DNA of 8,479 bases from an uncultured Bacillota bacterium (GTDB taxonomy: Bacteria > Bacillota > Clostridia > Peptostreptococcales > Anaerovoracaceae). Below, one piece after another: positions 1 to 6,599 of this stretch. The DNA is taken from positions 1 through 8,479 of the forward strand of contig CAMNNV010000044.1 in NCBI GenBank assembly GCA_946546075.1, read 5' to 3'. Each line of letters starts with the position of its first letter. The stretch's first letter is position 1. A program made the translations under genes and the position numbers. The notes beneath the pieces are model-generated. The model saw only the letters and a list, made by a program, of their open reading frames with translations, was not told the DNA's origin and searched no databases.

Positions 1-309
1 GGGCTGCTTCTTGGAATTTTTCCAGCCGTTCTTCTGCCACTTCACATACCACTTGTCCCTGAAGCAGTTCATCAGATAGCTGCTGTCGGAGAATGCGATG
101 ATCGTCTGTCCGTCCTTCTTGATGGCGCGAAAGGCTTCCAGAAGTGCCATCATCTCCATCCTGTTGTTGGTGGTGTTCGGCTCGCTGCCGTACAGTTCCT
201 TTGTTACTCCGGCGAACTCAAGTATGGCTCCCCAGCCGCCGAGGTTCTCGTCGCTCTGGTTGCCCGCGCATCCGCCGTCTGTATATATCCTAAGTATACG
301 ATCTGCCAT
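1..309 (-). CDS. rnhA: Ribonuclease HI, 5' part only (runs off left edge)
   Basis: The first 103 codons of an RNase H1, the cytoplasmic endonuclease that cuts the RNA strand of RNA:DNA hybrids such as R-loops and Okazaki primers. The N-terminus reads ILRIYTDGGCAGNQ, with catalytic Asp11 in the YTDG motif. NNRMEMMALLEA carries catalytic Glu52 and FSDSSYL carries Asp75; the basic WYVKWQKNGWKN stretch (about 87-98) follows. The fourth catalytic acidic residue and the C-terminus lie beyond the window. Where E. coli has a short NPGPGG turn, this protein has a slightly longer NQSDENLGG turn. The ATG lies one base after the TGA of the upstream phosphatase gene, and a GAGG within that gene's last codons can serve as ribosome binding site, so the two are probably translationally coupled. 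Identity is clear; the truncation is caused by the window edge. Confidence 0.93.
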   Translation of the reverse strand, partial: MADRILRIYTDGGCAGNQSDENLGGWGAILEFAGVTKELYGSEPNTTNNRMEMMALLEAFRAIKKDGQTIIAFSDSSYLMNCFRDKWYVKWQKNGWKNSKKQP

Positions 310-310
310 A

Positions 311-931
311 TCAAAACGCCTCATAGTCTTTGATCCCGCCATCTTCCAGAAGGAGTCTGTAGCCGTGTCCCGGCTCGATGGTCCAGTAATAGAAATTCTC
401 GAATCTGTCAGGCCATATGGAATCCATGATGGTACAGATCGGCCCGCCGTGGATCACCGCGACAGATGCCGCCATCTTCTCCTGATTGCGAAGCTTCAGT
501 ACCTGCTGGAAATGACGCACCTTCAGATCCTCGAAGCCGGACAGGATCCTTTGCTTGAAGGAAGCCATGCTCTCGCCTCCCTCGGGTGCCGTCTGCCCCG
601 TCTCATCTTTGACGAAAGCCCAATACTCCGGCATCTCTTTTAGCTCATCGAAATGTTTCATCTCAAAGGCTCCGAAGTTGATCTCACGCAGATCGTCTAT
701 CACCACGTGCGGGACTTCTCCGAAGATGGTCTCCAGGGTCTGCTCCGTCCTGATCATTCCGGATGTATAGTACTGGACATTCTCGTATGCAGGGTAGATC
801 CCCTCCGCCCGCTGGGCTTTCAGCTGTTTATATCCTTCTTCTATGAGTGGGATATCCACGCCGCCGTAATAGAGCTTGCGGTAGTTCCCCTCTGTTATAC
901 CATGTCTTATGAGGCAGATCTCTGATCTCAT
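311..931 (-). CDS. Histidine phosphatase family protein (phosphoglycerate-mutase-like)
   Basis: A 206-residue member of the histidine phosphatase superfamily, whose enzymes transfer phosphate through a phosphohistidine. The N-terminal LIRHGITEGN motif gives phospho-acceptor His10 with Arg9. SGMIRTEQT gives Arg61, REINFGAFE gives the probable acid Glu83, and AVIHGG gives the second histidine, His161. This is the complete catalytic set. The substrate cannot be read from the sequence: the family includes alpha-ribazole phosphatase (CobC), phosphoglycerate mutase-like enzymes and broad phosphatases, and no cobalamin gene is nearby. I chose the ATG at 931 because a GGAGG lies 8 bases before it. 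A longer reading from 946 would start almost at the predicted transcription start and would place that GGAGG inside the coding region. The gene is first in a unit with rnhA. Confidence 0.88.
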   Translation of the reverse strand: MRSEICLIRHGITEGNYRKLYYGGVDIPLIEEGYKQLKAQRAEGIYPAYENVQYYTSGMIRTEQTLETIFGEVPHVVIDDLREINFGAFEMKHFDELKEMPEYWAFVKDETGQTAPEGGESMASFKQRILSGFEDLKVRHFQQVLKLRNQEKMAASVAVIHGGPICTIMDSIWPDRFENFYYWTIEPGHGYRLLLEDGGIKDYEAF

Positions 932-939
932 TTTCTTTT

Positions 940-944
940 CCTCC
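940..944 (-). promoter_or_regulatory. Ribosome binding site deciding the phosphatase start
   Basis: GGAGG on the minus strand, 8 bases before the ATG at 931. The in-frame ATG at 946 overlaps this site and has no Shine-Dalgarno of its own, so the downstream ATG is preferred. Confidence 0.75.
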
Positions 945-954
945 ATAGGCGTAT

Positions 955-982
955 ATTATATCATAATTCCTTGACACCTCAA
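955..982 (-). promoter_or_regulatory. Promoter for the phosphatase-rnhA unit
   Basis: On the minus strand a perfect TATAAT (960-955) is preceded directly by TGA (963-961), an extended -10. A TTGAGG -35-like box (982-977, four of six consensus bases) lies 16 bases upstream. Transcription would start near 948, about 17 bases before the ATG at 931. The -35 box directly abuts that of the divergent promoter. Confidence 0.7.
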
Positions 983-999
983 CTAGCTAATGGTAGAGT
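971..999 (+). promoter_or_regulatory. Promoter for the EamA transporter gene
   Basis: A perfect TTGACA (971-976) is followed after 17 bases by TAGAGT (994-999, four of six consensus bases), which is preceded by TGG as an extended -10. The predicted start near 1006 leaves a leader of roughly 29 bases, so the ATG at 1035 is the start rather than the one at 990, which lies inside the promoter. Confidence 0.7.
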
Positions 1000-1019
1000 T
1001 TGTCTTGACTAAAAATGCA

Positions 1020-1025
1020 AAGGAG
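1020..1025 (+). promoter_or_regulatory. Ribosome binding site deciding the transporter start
   Basis: AAGGAG ends 9 bases before the ATG at 1035. It falls inside the longer reading frame that opens at 990, which argues against that longer start. Confidence 0.7.
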
Positions 1026-1034
1026 TTTATTTTT

Positions 1035-1988
1035 ATGCGCAGCACGCTCGGCGCGAACATATGCATACTCATTACGGCGATGATCTGGGGTTCCGCATTC
1101 GTCACCCAAAAGATGGGCATGGATGCAATGGATCCTGTTTATTTTGTTGCCATGCGAATGTTCATTGGCTGCGCGATACTCATCGTCATAGCTGCGATCA
1201 CCGACCGTATGGGCGTCATGAAGGACATGGAAGGTGAAGCCGCCGTAAATGATGAAGCCCAAAAGCGTGAGCGTTTCTGGACCGACGGGCGTAAGATGCT
1301 AGTGAAGGGCGGTATCGTGTGCGGCGTCGTGATCTGCACGGCTGCCAACTTCCAGCAGATCGGACTTGTTTCAGTGGACGCCGGCAAATCCGGGTTCCTT
1401 ACGGCGATGTACATCATCCTCGTGCCTCTCATCGGCATCATGCTGCGAAAGCCGATCCACGGGAACCACATTTTCGCGGCGATCCTGGGGGTGATCGGAC
1501 TGTATTTCCTCTGTATCAGAGGAGAGTTCACCATCATGCCGGGAGACCTGATGTGCCTTCTGGGTGCACTTTTCTGGGCATTCCACATCTTAGTCATAGA
1601 CCACTTCGCACCTCTTCTGAACCCGATCAAGCTCAGCGCCGCTCAGTTCTTTGTGGCAGGAGTTATAAGCCTCGTGGTATCTGCCGTCATGGGAGAGAAT
1701 ATGGCGTTTTCCACGGCACTCGATGCGAAGTTCGCGCTCCTCTATACCGGCGTCATGTCATCTGCCGTTGGTTTTACGCTGCAGATCTTTGCACAGCGCC
1801 ACGCGAATCCGACAGCGGCTTCCCTGCTGATGAGCCTGGAAGCATTCTTTGCAGCTGTGGCAGGCTTTCTCTTCCTCGGAGAAACCTTCACCCTCCGCGA
1901 AGGCTTCGGCGCATTCATCATGATGATCGCGGTCATCGAAGCCCAGTTCTCTTTCCGGGAACTCCTGTCCATGATCACAAAAAATTAA
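1035..1988 (+). CDS. EamA/DMT family transporter (ten-helix permease)
   Basis: A 317-residue membrane protein of the drug/metabolite transporter superfamily, with two EamA repeats and about ten predicted membrane segments. The first repeat opens with NICILITAMIWGSAF, a typical EamA first helix, and ends near residue 155. The second begins near GDLMCLLGALFWAFH and contains the family signature NPTAASLLMSLEAFFAAVAGFLFLGE. The family exports or exchanges small metabolites (amino acids, purines, nucleotide sugars) at the cytoplasmic membrane; the substrate cannot be predicted here. After helix 2 a hydrophilic, charged loop (roughly residues 56-88, containing EAQKRERFWTDGRK) is longer than usual for the family. 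It is the only plus-strand gene in the window, has its own promoter and terminator, and is therefore probably monocistronic. Family assignment is firm. Confidence 0.9.
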   Translation: MRSTLGANICILITAMIWGSAFVTQKMGMDAMDPVYFVAMRMFIGCAILIVIAAITDRMGVMKDMEGEAAVNDEAQKRERFWTDGRKMLVKGGIVCGVVICTAANFQQIGLVSVDAGKSGFLTAMYIILVPLIGIMLRKPIHGNHIFAAILGVIGLYFLCIRGEFTIMPGDLMCLLGALFWAFHILVIDHFAPLLNPIKLSAAQFFVAGVISLVVSAVMGENMAFSTALDAKFALLYTGVMSSAVGFTLQIFAQRHANPTAASLLMSLEAFFAAVAGFLFLGETFTLREGFGAFIMMIAVIEAQFSFRELLSMITKN

Positions 1989-2000
1989 GACAACAAAACA

Positions 2001-2027
2001 GGCTGCCATGTACGGCAGCCCTTTTTT
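2001..2027 (+). terminator. Bidirectional rho-independent terminator
   Basis: Perfect 7-bp inverted repeat GGCTGCC (2001-2007) / GGCAGCC (2014-2020) with a six-base loop, followed by C and TTTTTT on the plus strand, 12 bases after the transporter stop. On the minus strand the same stem is followed by a T-rich tract (TGTTTTGTTGTCTT) and lies just past the nnrE stop, so it can end transcription from both sides. Confidence 0.88.
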
Positions 2028-2697
2028 ATTCTTCTGTTATCCCTATATTCACAGTCACGACTTCACCGCAATACTCCTTCGCAGAAGTTGCCAGATGCAC
2101 AGGCTTCTTCGCGTGGAAAGTGATGGTCGTGCATACTTTGGCGCTTCCTTCATCGATCGGATCTCCGTCTTTCATGTCGCCGGCAAGACCCGATGGCACA
2201 TCGAGAGCATATGCTCTATCCCGGTATCGGCTTATATACGCCGTCGCCGTGGATGCATTCGGCCTCAGATTTCCATGAAATCCCGTTCCATAGATGGCAT
2301 CCACCACGATGTCCGGGCTGACTTCCGAATCCTTGAGAAGTGCCACAGCAACACCTGCGCCCTCCGTCATATCCACGATCTGCGCCGGCATCCCTTTGAG
2401 CAGCTCATAGTTCGTTATGGCATCCGTCGTCTGCGGCCGGCCATCCACCAGCACTACCGTGACGATCAGCCCGGTCTCACAGAGCTTTCTTGCCACCACG
2501 AATCCATCGCCGCCGTTGTTCCCTTTCCCGCAGAAAACGACGACTCGCTGTCCTGCCTTCGCCTGCGCTCTCTCCATGATCGTAGTGAACGCGCATGTCC
2601 CGGCATTCTCCATCATCTGATAGTACGAAAGCCCATTCTCGTCGCTCAGTTTCTCTAATTCCTTCATTCGCGCACAAGTTACGAAATATTCACCCAT
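2026..2697 (-). CDS. nnrE: NAD(P)H-hydrate epimerase (YjeF_N domain, standalone)
   Basis: A 223-residue YjeF N-terminal-domain protein. The family interconverts the R and S forms of hydrated NADH/NADPH (NADHX, NADPHX), a metabolite-repair step that feeds the ATP/ADP-dependent dehydratase. Visible motifs are QMMENAG (27-33), FCGKGNNGGDGFV with Asn60, Asn61 and the GGDG turn (62-65), VDAIYGTGFHG (132-142, Asp133) and ALDVPSG (164-170), then TFHAKKP near the end. Many bacteria fuse this domain to the dehydratase (NnrD); here the protein stops after the epimerase domain and no dehydratase gene is visible. AGGAG lies 6 bases before the ATG, and the start is 12 bases after the stop of the phosphohexomutase gene, so the two are probably cotranscribed. 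The gene ends at the bidirectional terminator. Confidence 0.93.
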   Translation of the reverse strand: MGEYFVTCARMKELEKLSDENGLSYYQMMENAGTCAFTTIMERAQAKAGQRVVVFCGKGNNGGDGFVVARKLCETGLIVTVVLVDGRPQTTDAITNYELLKGMPAQIVDMTEGAGVAVALLKDSEVSPDIVVDAIYGTGFHGNLRPNASTATAYISRYRDRAYALDVPSGLAGDMKDGDPIDEGSAKVCTTITFHAKKPVHLATSAKEYCGEVVTVNIGITEE

Positions 2698-2709
2698 TCC
2701 TGTCTCCTA

Positions 2710-4206
2710 TCAAAATACTGTCATGTCAAGCTTATCGTAGCCTTCAAGGAACCCCTTCATCCACGATGCGATCTTGTCGCTTCCGCCCTCTTCATCGGCC
2801 GCGATGTTCATCGGCAGGAGCGGATCATGGAGTGATTTGCGCAGCAGGCACCACCCTTCCGGGAAATTGATGCGCACGCCTTCGTAATTCGGTTCTTCCA
2901 AAGAAAGCGCAGGGTCTTTCTCTACCGCATCGGCGAGATCTCTGAGCACGATGTCTCCGTACTCCCCGAAGTCTTCTCCCTGGATCGGGATACGAATCTC
3001 TCTTTCTTCCAAAGGCTCCGCGAGGTCCTCGATCACGGTGTCTATCGTCATCCCCGCCAGTTTCAGTCTCGCCGCTTTGATCACGATCTTCGTGGCAAGA
3101 TACGCACCATCATCGAGGAAATAGTTTTCTTTTAATGCCGCATGGCCTGATGTCTCAATGGCAAGCGGACAAAGGATCCCTTCTGCATTGAGATCCAAAG
3201 CTTTGTTGATCACGTTCTTATATCCTCTCTTGAATCTGAGGTGCTTCAGACCAAGATCCTTTTCGAGGAACTCTGTGAGCTGCCTGCTGGTGATGCTGTC
3301 CGTGACTACAGTGGATCCCGGATAATCGTCAGCGATGAGGGCAGCTGCCATGGCAACGATGCCGTTTCTTGCGATCTCTCTTCCCTTCGTATCTACTGCA
3401 GCGGATCGGTCGACGTCCGTATCAAAAATGATGCCCAGGTCTGCACTGCATTCTTTCACTCTGGATGAGATGGAAGCCATCGCTTCTTTGTTCTCCGGGT
3501 TCGGCACGTGGTTCGGGAAGGTGCCGTCCGGCTCCAGGAACTGGCTGCAGCTCACGTCCGCACCGAGAGGCCCCAGCACATCCTTTGCATAAAAACCGCC
3601 GCTGCCGTTTCCGGCGTCTACCACGATCTTCATCCCGGCGAGAGGGTCTTCTGCGATGCCGGTGCCATCGATGATGATCTGTCTCAGATGCGCACTGTAA
3701 AGCGTCATGATATCCATCTGCGCAGCCTGCACCTGCGGCACATCTGCGCCTTCCTCTGCCAGCTGCTGCGCCATCGTAAGTATATATTTGATGTCGTTTT
3801 TGTTCAGACCGCCTTCTGAAGTGAAGAACTTGAATCCGTTTCTGTTGAACGGCAGGTGGCTCGCCGTGATCATGACGGCTCCGTCACATTCCATATCGGC
3901 GAAGATCGTCGACATGAACATGGCCGGTGTCGATGCAAGGCCGCAGTCGTACACCTGGATGCCTTCATAGGCAAGACCTGCTGCAAGTCCATCTTTGAGA
4001 GAAGGTCCTGTCACGCGCGGGTCTCTTCCGATGGACACGGTGAGATCCTTCTCCTCTTTTGATTCTGCGCCGGCCAGCCACTTCGCGAAAGCCCGTCCGA
4101 TATTGACAGCCTCGGCTGGAGAGAGATTCACCGCCTCTCCCGGCACACCATCCTTTGCAACTCCTCTTATATCACTTCCGTTCTGAAGTTTCTTGTAATC
4201 GATCAT
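2710..4206 (-). CDS. Phosphoglucomutase/phosphomannomutase family protein
   Basis: A 498-residue alpha-D-phosphohexomutase, which moves phosphate between C1 and C6 of a hexose phosphate through a phosphoserine. It links glycolysis to nucleotide-sugar and cell-envelope synthesis. All four domain signatures are present: active-site loop MITASHLPFNRNGFKFF with Ser116; magnesium loop DTDVDR with Asp262, Asp264 and Asp266; sugar-binding loop ETSGH (351-355); and phosphate-binding loop RKSLHDP (456-462). TASHLP replaces the commoner TASHNP. The protein is also longer than the 445-460 residues usual for GlmM or AlgC. Glucose versus mannose versus glucosamine specificity cannot be decided. I chose the ATG at 4206: AGGAG lies 7 bases before it, whereas the in-frame ATG at 4257 lies upstream of the predicted promoter -10. 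Confidence 0.9.
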   Translation of the reverse strand: MIDYKKLQNGSDIRGVAKDGVPGEAVNLSPAEAVNIGRAFAKWLAGAESKEEKDLTVSIGRDPRVTGPSLKDGLAAGLAYEGIQVYDCGLASTPAMFMSTIFADMECDGAVMITASHLPFNRNGFKFFTSEGGLNKNDIKYILTMAQQLAEEGADVPQVQAAQMDIMTLYSAHLRQIIIDGTGIAEDPLAGMKIVVDAGNGSGGFYAKDVLGPLGADVSCSQFLEPDGTFPNHVPNPENKEAMASISSRVKECSADLGIIFDTDVDRSAAVDTKGREIARNGIVAMAAALIADDYPGSTVVTDSITSRQLTEFLEKDLGLKHLRFKRGYKNVINKALDLNAEGILCPLAIETSGHAALKENYFLDDGAYLATKIVIKAARLKLAGMTIDTVIEDLAEPLEEREIRIPIQGEDFGEYGDIVLRDLADAVEKDPALSLEEPNYEGVRINFPEGWCLLRKSLHDPLLPMNIAADEEGGSDKIASWMKGFLEGYDKLDMTVF

Positions 4207-4213
4207 CGTCATT

Positions 4214-4218
4214 CTCCT
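4214..4218 (-). promoter_or_regulatory. Ribosome binding site deciding the phosphohexomutase start
   Basis: AGGAG on the minus strand, 7 bases before the ATG at 4206. Another in-frame ATG at 4212 is only one base from the site, too close to be used. Confidence 0.7.
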
Positions 4219-4245
4219 TTTTGCCTGTCCCGCAACCCTTATAAC

Positions 4246-4251
4246 ATTATA
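4246..4251 (-). promoter_or_regulatory. Probable -10 box for the phosphohexomutase-nnrE unit
   Basis: A perfect TATAAT on the minus strand in an AT-rich stretch, about 40 bases before the ATG at 4206. No good -35 box is found at 16-18 bases; the best candidate is a T-rich TATTTT. It therefore rests on the -10 alone and on its position after the upstream terminator. Confidence 0.45.
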
Positions 4252-4302
4252 ACCCATAACTGCGGAACAAAATAGGGTGCGATTTCATTAAGTGATTCTC
4301 CC

Positions 4303-4337
4303 AAAAAGAAAAACGACCGCGCCTGATGACGCGGTCG
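4303..4337 (-). terminator. Rho-independent terminator after the small membrane protein gene
   Basis: 8-bp perfect stem CGACCGCG (4314-4321) / CGCGGTCG (4330-4337) with an eight-base loop, followed on the minus strand by TTTTTCTTTTT (4313-4303). It lies 13 bases past the stop at 4350 and separates this gene from the phosphohexomutase unit. Confidence 0.9.
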
Positions 4338-4349
4338 CAATGATTTATA

Positions 4350-4781
4350 TTAGTATCTGAAAATGGATCTCTCTGTGTAGAGAGGTGGAACAGGTCCTCT
4401 TGCTGGTTCTTCTTCAGAAGTTACTGCTGTCGCTGCTGCAACAGATGCTGCTGCCACTGCCGCTGCTGCTTCACCGGCAACTTCCTCTGCAGGGATGAAT
4501 CCGAATGCACCTGCTTCTGCTTCCGGAGCAGGGTTCTTCAGTCCCTCAACGACCTCCAGCACTCTGCCGCATGCGAAGATGATGATGCCGTAGATCAGGT
4601 AGTTTACGGAGTTGGAAAGAACGTATGATACGGCTTCTCCGCCTAGCTCACCCATGCTCACGCCGTAGGATGCTGCATAGTTATGGAGATAAGCTATGCT
4701 TGAGATGAGCATGATCAAGAATACTATTCCCAGAAGGGCAGCTATGATGTACAGTGCCCATACGATTTTTGATTTTTTCAT
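4350..4781 (-). CDS. Small Ala-rich two-helix membrane protein, function unknown
   Basis: A 143-residue protein I do not recognise. A basic N-terminus (MKKSK) leads into a long hydrophobic helix (about 6-31, WALYIIAALLGIVFLIMLIS). A hydrophilic segment (33-55) and a second helix (about 57-72, NYLIYGIIIFACG) follow. After the second helix comes a conserved-looking RVLEVVEGLKN. The final third (84-143) is low complexity, rich in Ala, Glu and Pro, with an alanine/valine run at 105-120, and ends LYTERSIFRY. With a basic N-terminus inside, both ends would be cytoplasmic. A GAGG lies 9 bases before the ATG. Its own terminator follows and 74 bases separate it from the gene upstream, so it may be transcribed alone or as the tail of the pan operon; I see no strong promoter in the gap. 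Real coding is supported by the ribosome binding site, hydrophobic pattern and terminator placement. Confidence 0.75.
   Translation of the reverse strand: MKKSKIVWALYIIAALLGIVFLIMLISSIAYLHNYAASYGVSMGELGGEAVSYVLSNSVNYLIYGIIIFACGRVLEVVEGLKNPAPEAEAGAFGFIPAEEVAGEAAAAVAAASVAAATAVTSEEEPARGPVPPLYTERSIFRY
4424..4470 (+). repeat. Imperfect CTG/GCTG triplet tract inside the membrane protein gene
   Basis: A degenerate run of ctg and gct triplets that, read on the minus strand, encodes the Ala-rich segment of the small membrane protein. It contains several short perfect stretches (such as gctgctgctt) broken by substitutions. It is a low-complexity coding repeat rather than a separate element. Confidence 0.5.
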
Positions 4782-4855
4782 TGAATGATACCTCGCTTTA
4801 TATTATTTATTGCACGCTTATTATGGTACCAAATTGTGTCAGTTTTGTGTAGATG

Positions 4856-5719
4856 TTATTTTAAATTTGTGAAAGATCTTCTCTGTCTGAGTTTGACCAC
4901 GATGCTGAAAATCAGAAGGAGCACTCCGGCTATGCCGCATATGAGGGCACTTATGGTCGCGCCGTCTTTGATCAGCACATCGAGGAACTGACGAGCTGTT
5001 TCGTCAGATGTGCCGATACCTCTGTACGCCAGCCCGCCGTAGATCGCTCCGGCGGCGATCGTCGCAACTGCAGTCCATACGATGCCTTTCGCACGTCTTC
5101 CCGAAAGGAAGTAGAGTGCCGCTCCGATCCCGATGATCACGAGGAGCATGATCCCCTTTGACGCTGTCGACAGCAGCGGTGCGATAGCAGAAACGCTCTG
5201 GGCTGTCTGGGCCGCTTCTTCTGCCGTTCCTGTGGCCGCAGCCTGGTACATGGCCATCGTCTTATTCAAACTCTGGGTAAGATCCGGTGCCGTCTGCTCT
5301 GCGTATTCCATGAGAAGTTTGCGAAGATCAGGAGAGATGTTATACTTGCCTTCCGCATTGACCTGATCCACACCCTTATCGAACGCCCGCAGGAGTTCAT
5401 CCGTTGCGATCTCTTCATACTCGCGCTGATAGATGATGCTTCGGATCCCTTCTGATACGTACTCCGTGAAGAAATCTGTCATGGCTTCCGTTGCCATGAT
5501 CTCCTCCATCATCTCGCCGTAGAGACCTCCCATATTCACCGTCTGTGATCGGATGGAGTCCTCTGTGATCTCAGCAACGATCTGGGATTTCGTCAGGGCA
5601 TCCCGCACGCTGCGAGGCCCGGAGCCGAAATCCAGTGCAAGCACGCCCATGAAAATGCATTCCGCGATAAGGAGCACGATCACCAGAAGACCCACCGTAA
5701 ATTTTTTCATTGTATCCAT
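4856..5719 (-). CDS. Unknown membrane protein downstream of panC
   Basis: A 287-residue protein I cannot assign to a family. An N-terminal hydrophobic segment (about 7-29) resembles a signal anchor. Residues 30-185 are hydrophilic and mainly helical, with an acidic, Met/Glu-rich part (MGGLYGEMMEEIMATEAMTDFF) and an Ala/Thr-rich stretch (159-176). Three further membrane segments follow: about 188-206, 211-231 and 254-276. The tail is basic (KLRQRRSFTNLK), which would be cytoplasmic. The simplest topology puts the 150-residue domain outside the cell. Start at 5719: GAGGA lies about 6 bases before it, while the ATG at 5710 is too far from that site. Only 25 bases separate it from panC, so it is probably in the pan operon, at the place where panD often lies. 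That does not prove a role in pantothenate metabolism. Confidence 0.78.
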   Translation of the reverse strand: MDTMKKFTVGLLVIVLLIAECIFMGVLALDFGSGPRSVRDALTKSQIVAEITEDSIRSQTVNMGGLYGEMMEEIMATEAMTDFFTEYVSEGIRSIIYQREYEEIATDELLRAFDKGVDQVNAEGKYNISPDLRKLLMEYAEQTAPDLTQSLNKTMAMYQAAATGTAEEAAQTAQSVSAIAPLLSTASKGIMLLVIIGIGAALYFLSGRRAKGIVWTAVATIAAGAIYGGLAYRGIGTSDETARQFLDVLIKDGATISALICGIAGVLLLIFSIVVKLRQRRSFTNLK

Positions 5720-5744
5720 GTCGATTCCTCGTTCGTCAAAACTT

Positions 5745-6587
5745 CTAAACCGTGAAGTTGTCGATCAGTCTCGTGCTTCCGAAATAGACCGCCAGCGCCA
5801 CGAGATCTCCCGGGGAGACCTCCTTCACCGGGATGAGATCGATACCGTCGACGACCTGTATGTAATCGATCTTTGCCAGAGGCTCCGTCTGGATCATATC
5901 CGTCATGAACTTCTTGACTTCCTCCGCGTCCGTCATGCCGGACTCCAGCTTCTCCTTGGCAGCCTGCATCGTCTTGTAGAGAATGACCGCCGCAGCCCTC
6001 TCTTCCGGGCTCAGATAGGAGTTCCTGCTGGACTTTGCGAGACCGTCCGCCTCACGGATCGTCGGACAACCTACGACCTCGAGAGGGAAGTTCAGATCTC
6101 TTACCATCTTCTTTAAGATGGCCAGCTGCTGCGCATCCTTTTCGCCAAAAAACCCTTTGTCCGGCGTCACGATGTTGAACAGCTTCCCGACCACGGTGCA
6201 AACGCCCTTGAAGTGGGTCGGTCTTGAGGCACCGCAAAGCTGGTGGACCATATCCGTGGTGATCTGGATCTCTGCGCCGAAACCTGCCGGATACATTTCC
6301 TCGACTGCAGGGTAAAATACCATGTCGCATCCGTTCTGCTCCAGAAGTTCCACGTCTCTTTCAAAAGTGCGAGGGTACTTGTCCAGATCCTCTCCTGCCG
6401 CGAACTGCGTCGGATTGACGAAAACGGACGCAACGGTCCTGTCGCATTCCTTCACGGATTCTCTTACGAGAGAAATGTGCCCCTCATGAAGTGCTCCCAT
6501 AGTCGGAACGAGTCCGATGGTAAGGCCTTCTTTGCGCCATGCCGCTACCTGCTGACGAACCTCTGTGATTGTCTCTGCAATGATCAT
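5745..6587 (-). CDS. panC: Pantothenate synthetase (pantoate--beta-alanine ligase)
   Basis: A 280-residue PanC, the cytoplasmic ATP-dependent ligase that joins pantoate and beta-alanine through a pantoyl-adenylate, the last step to vitamin B5. The nucleotidyltransferase fold is marked by VPTMGALHEGH (27-37) with the HxGH pair His34 and His37, and by SVFVNPTQF (54-62). RPTHFKGVCTVVGKLFNIV (122-140), FGEKDAQQL (147-155) and the KMSKS-like loop READGLAKSSRN (178-189) complete the family set. Lys185 stands where Met or Leu is more usual before SSRN. Length is normal. GGAGG lies 6 bases before the ATG, and the start is 12 bases after the panB stop, so it is cotranscribed with panB. The next gene follows after 25 bases. 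Confidence 0.97.
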   Translation of the reverse strand: MIIAETITEVRQQVAAWRKEGLTIGLVPTMGALHEGHISLVRESVKECDRTVASVFVNPTQFAAGEDLDKYPRTFERDVELLEQNGCDMVFYPAVEEMYPAGFGAEIQITTDMVHQLCGASRPTHFKGVCTVVGKLFNIVTPDKGFFGEKDAQQLAILKKMVRDLNFPLEVVGCPTIREADGLAKSSRNSYLSPEERAAAVILYKTMQAAKEKLESGMTDAEEVKKFMTDMIQTEPLAKIDYIQVVDGIDLIPVKEVSPGDLVALAVYFGSTRLIDNFTV

Positions 6588-6599
6588 CTCTGTCCTCCG

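Noticed and set aside
98..643. 181-codon plus-strand reading frame
   Set aside because: It lies antisense to rnhA and the phosphatase gene, both with full catalytic motifs, and its translation has no recognisable domain and no ribosome binding site.
1005..1010. Second TTGACT as an alternative -35 for the transporter gene
   Set aside because: The -10 region 16-18 bases downstream would fall on the ribosome binding site and has no TATAAT-like sequence.
1319..2278. 319-codon plus-strand frame crossing the end of the transporter gene
   Set aside because: It is an out-of-frame shadow rich in Arg, His and Pro, runs through the terminator at 2001-2027, and overlaps two well-supported genes.
2008..2658. 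216-codon plus-strand frame opposite nnrE
   Set aside because: It begins inside a terminator hairpin, is antisense to a gene with all family motifs, and has a Cys/His/Arg-rich composition typical of antisense frames.
4782..4855. AT-rich gap before the small membrane protein gene as a promoter
   Set aside because: TTGGTA and several TAATAT/TATAAA-like hexamers occur, but no pair has both a good match and 16-18-base spacing, so no promoter is called.
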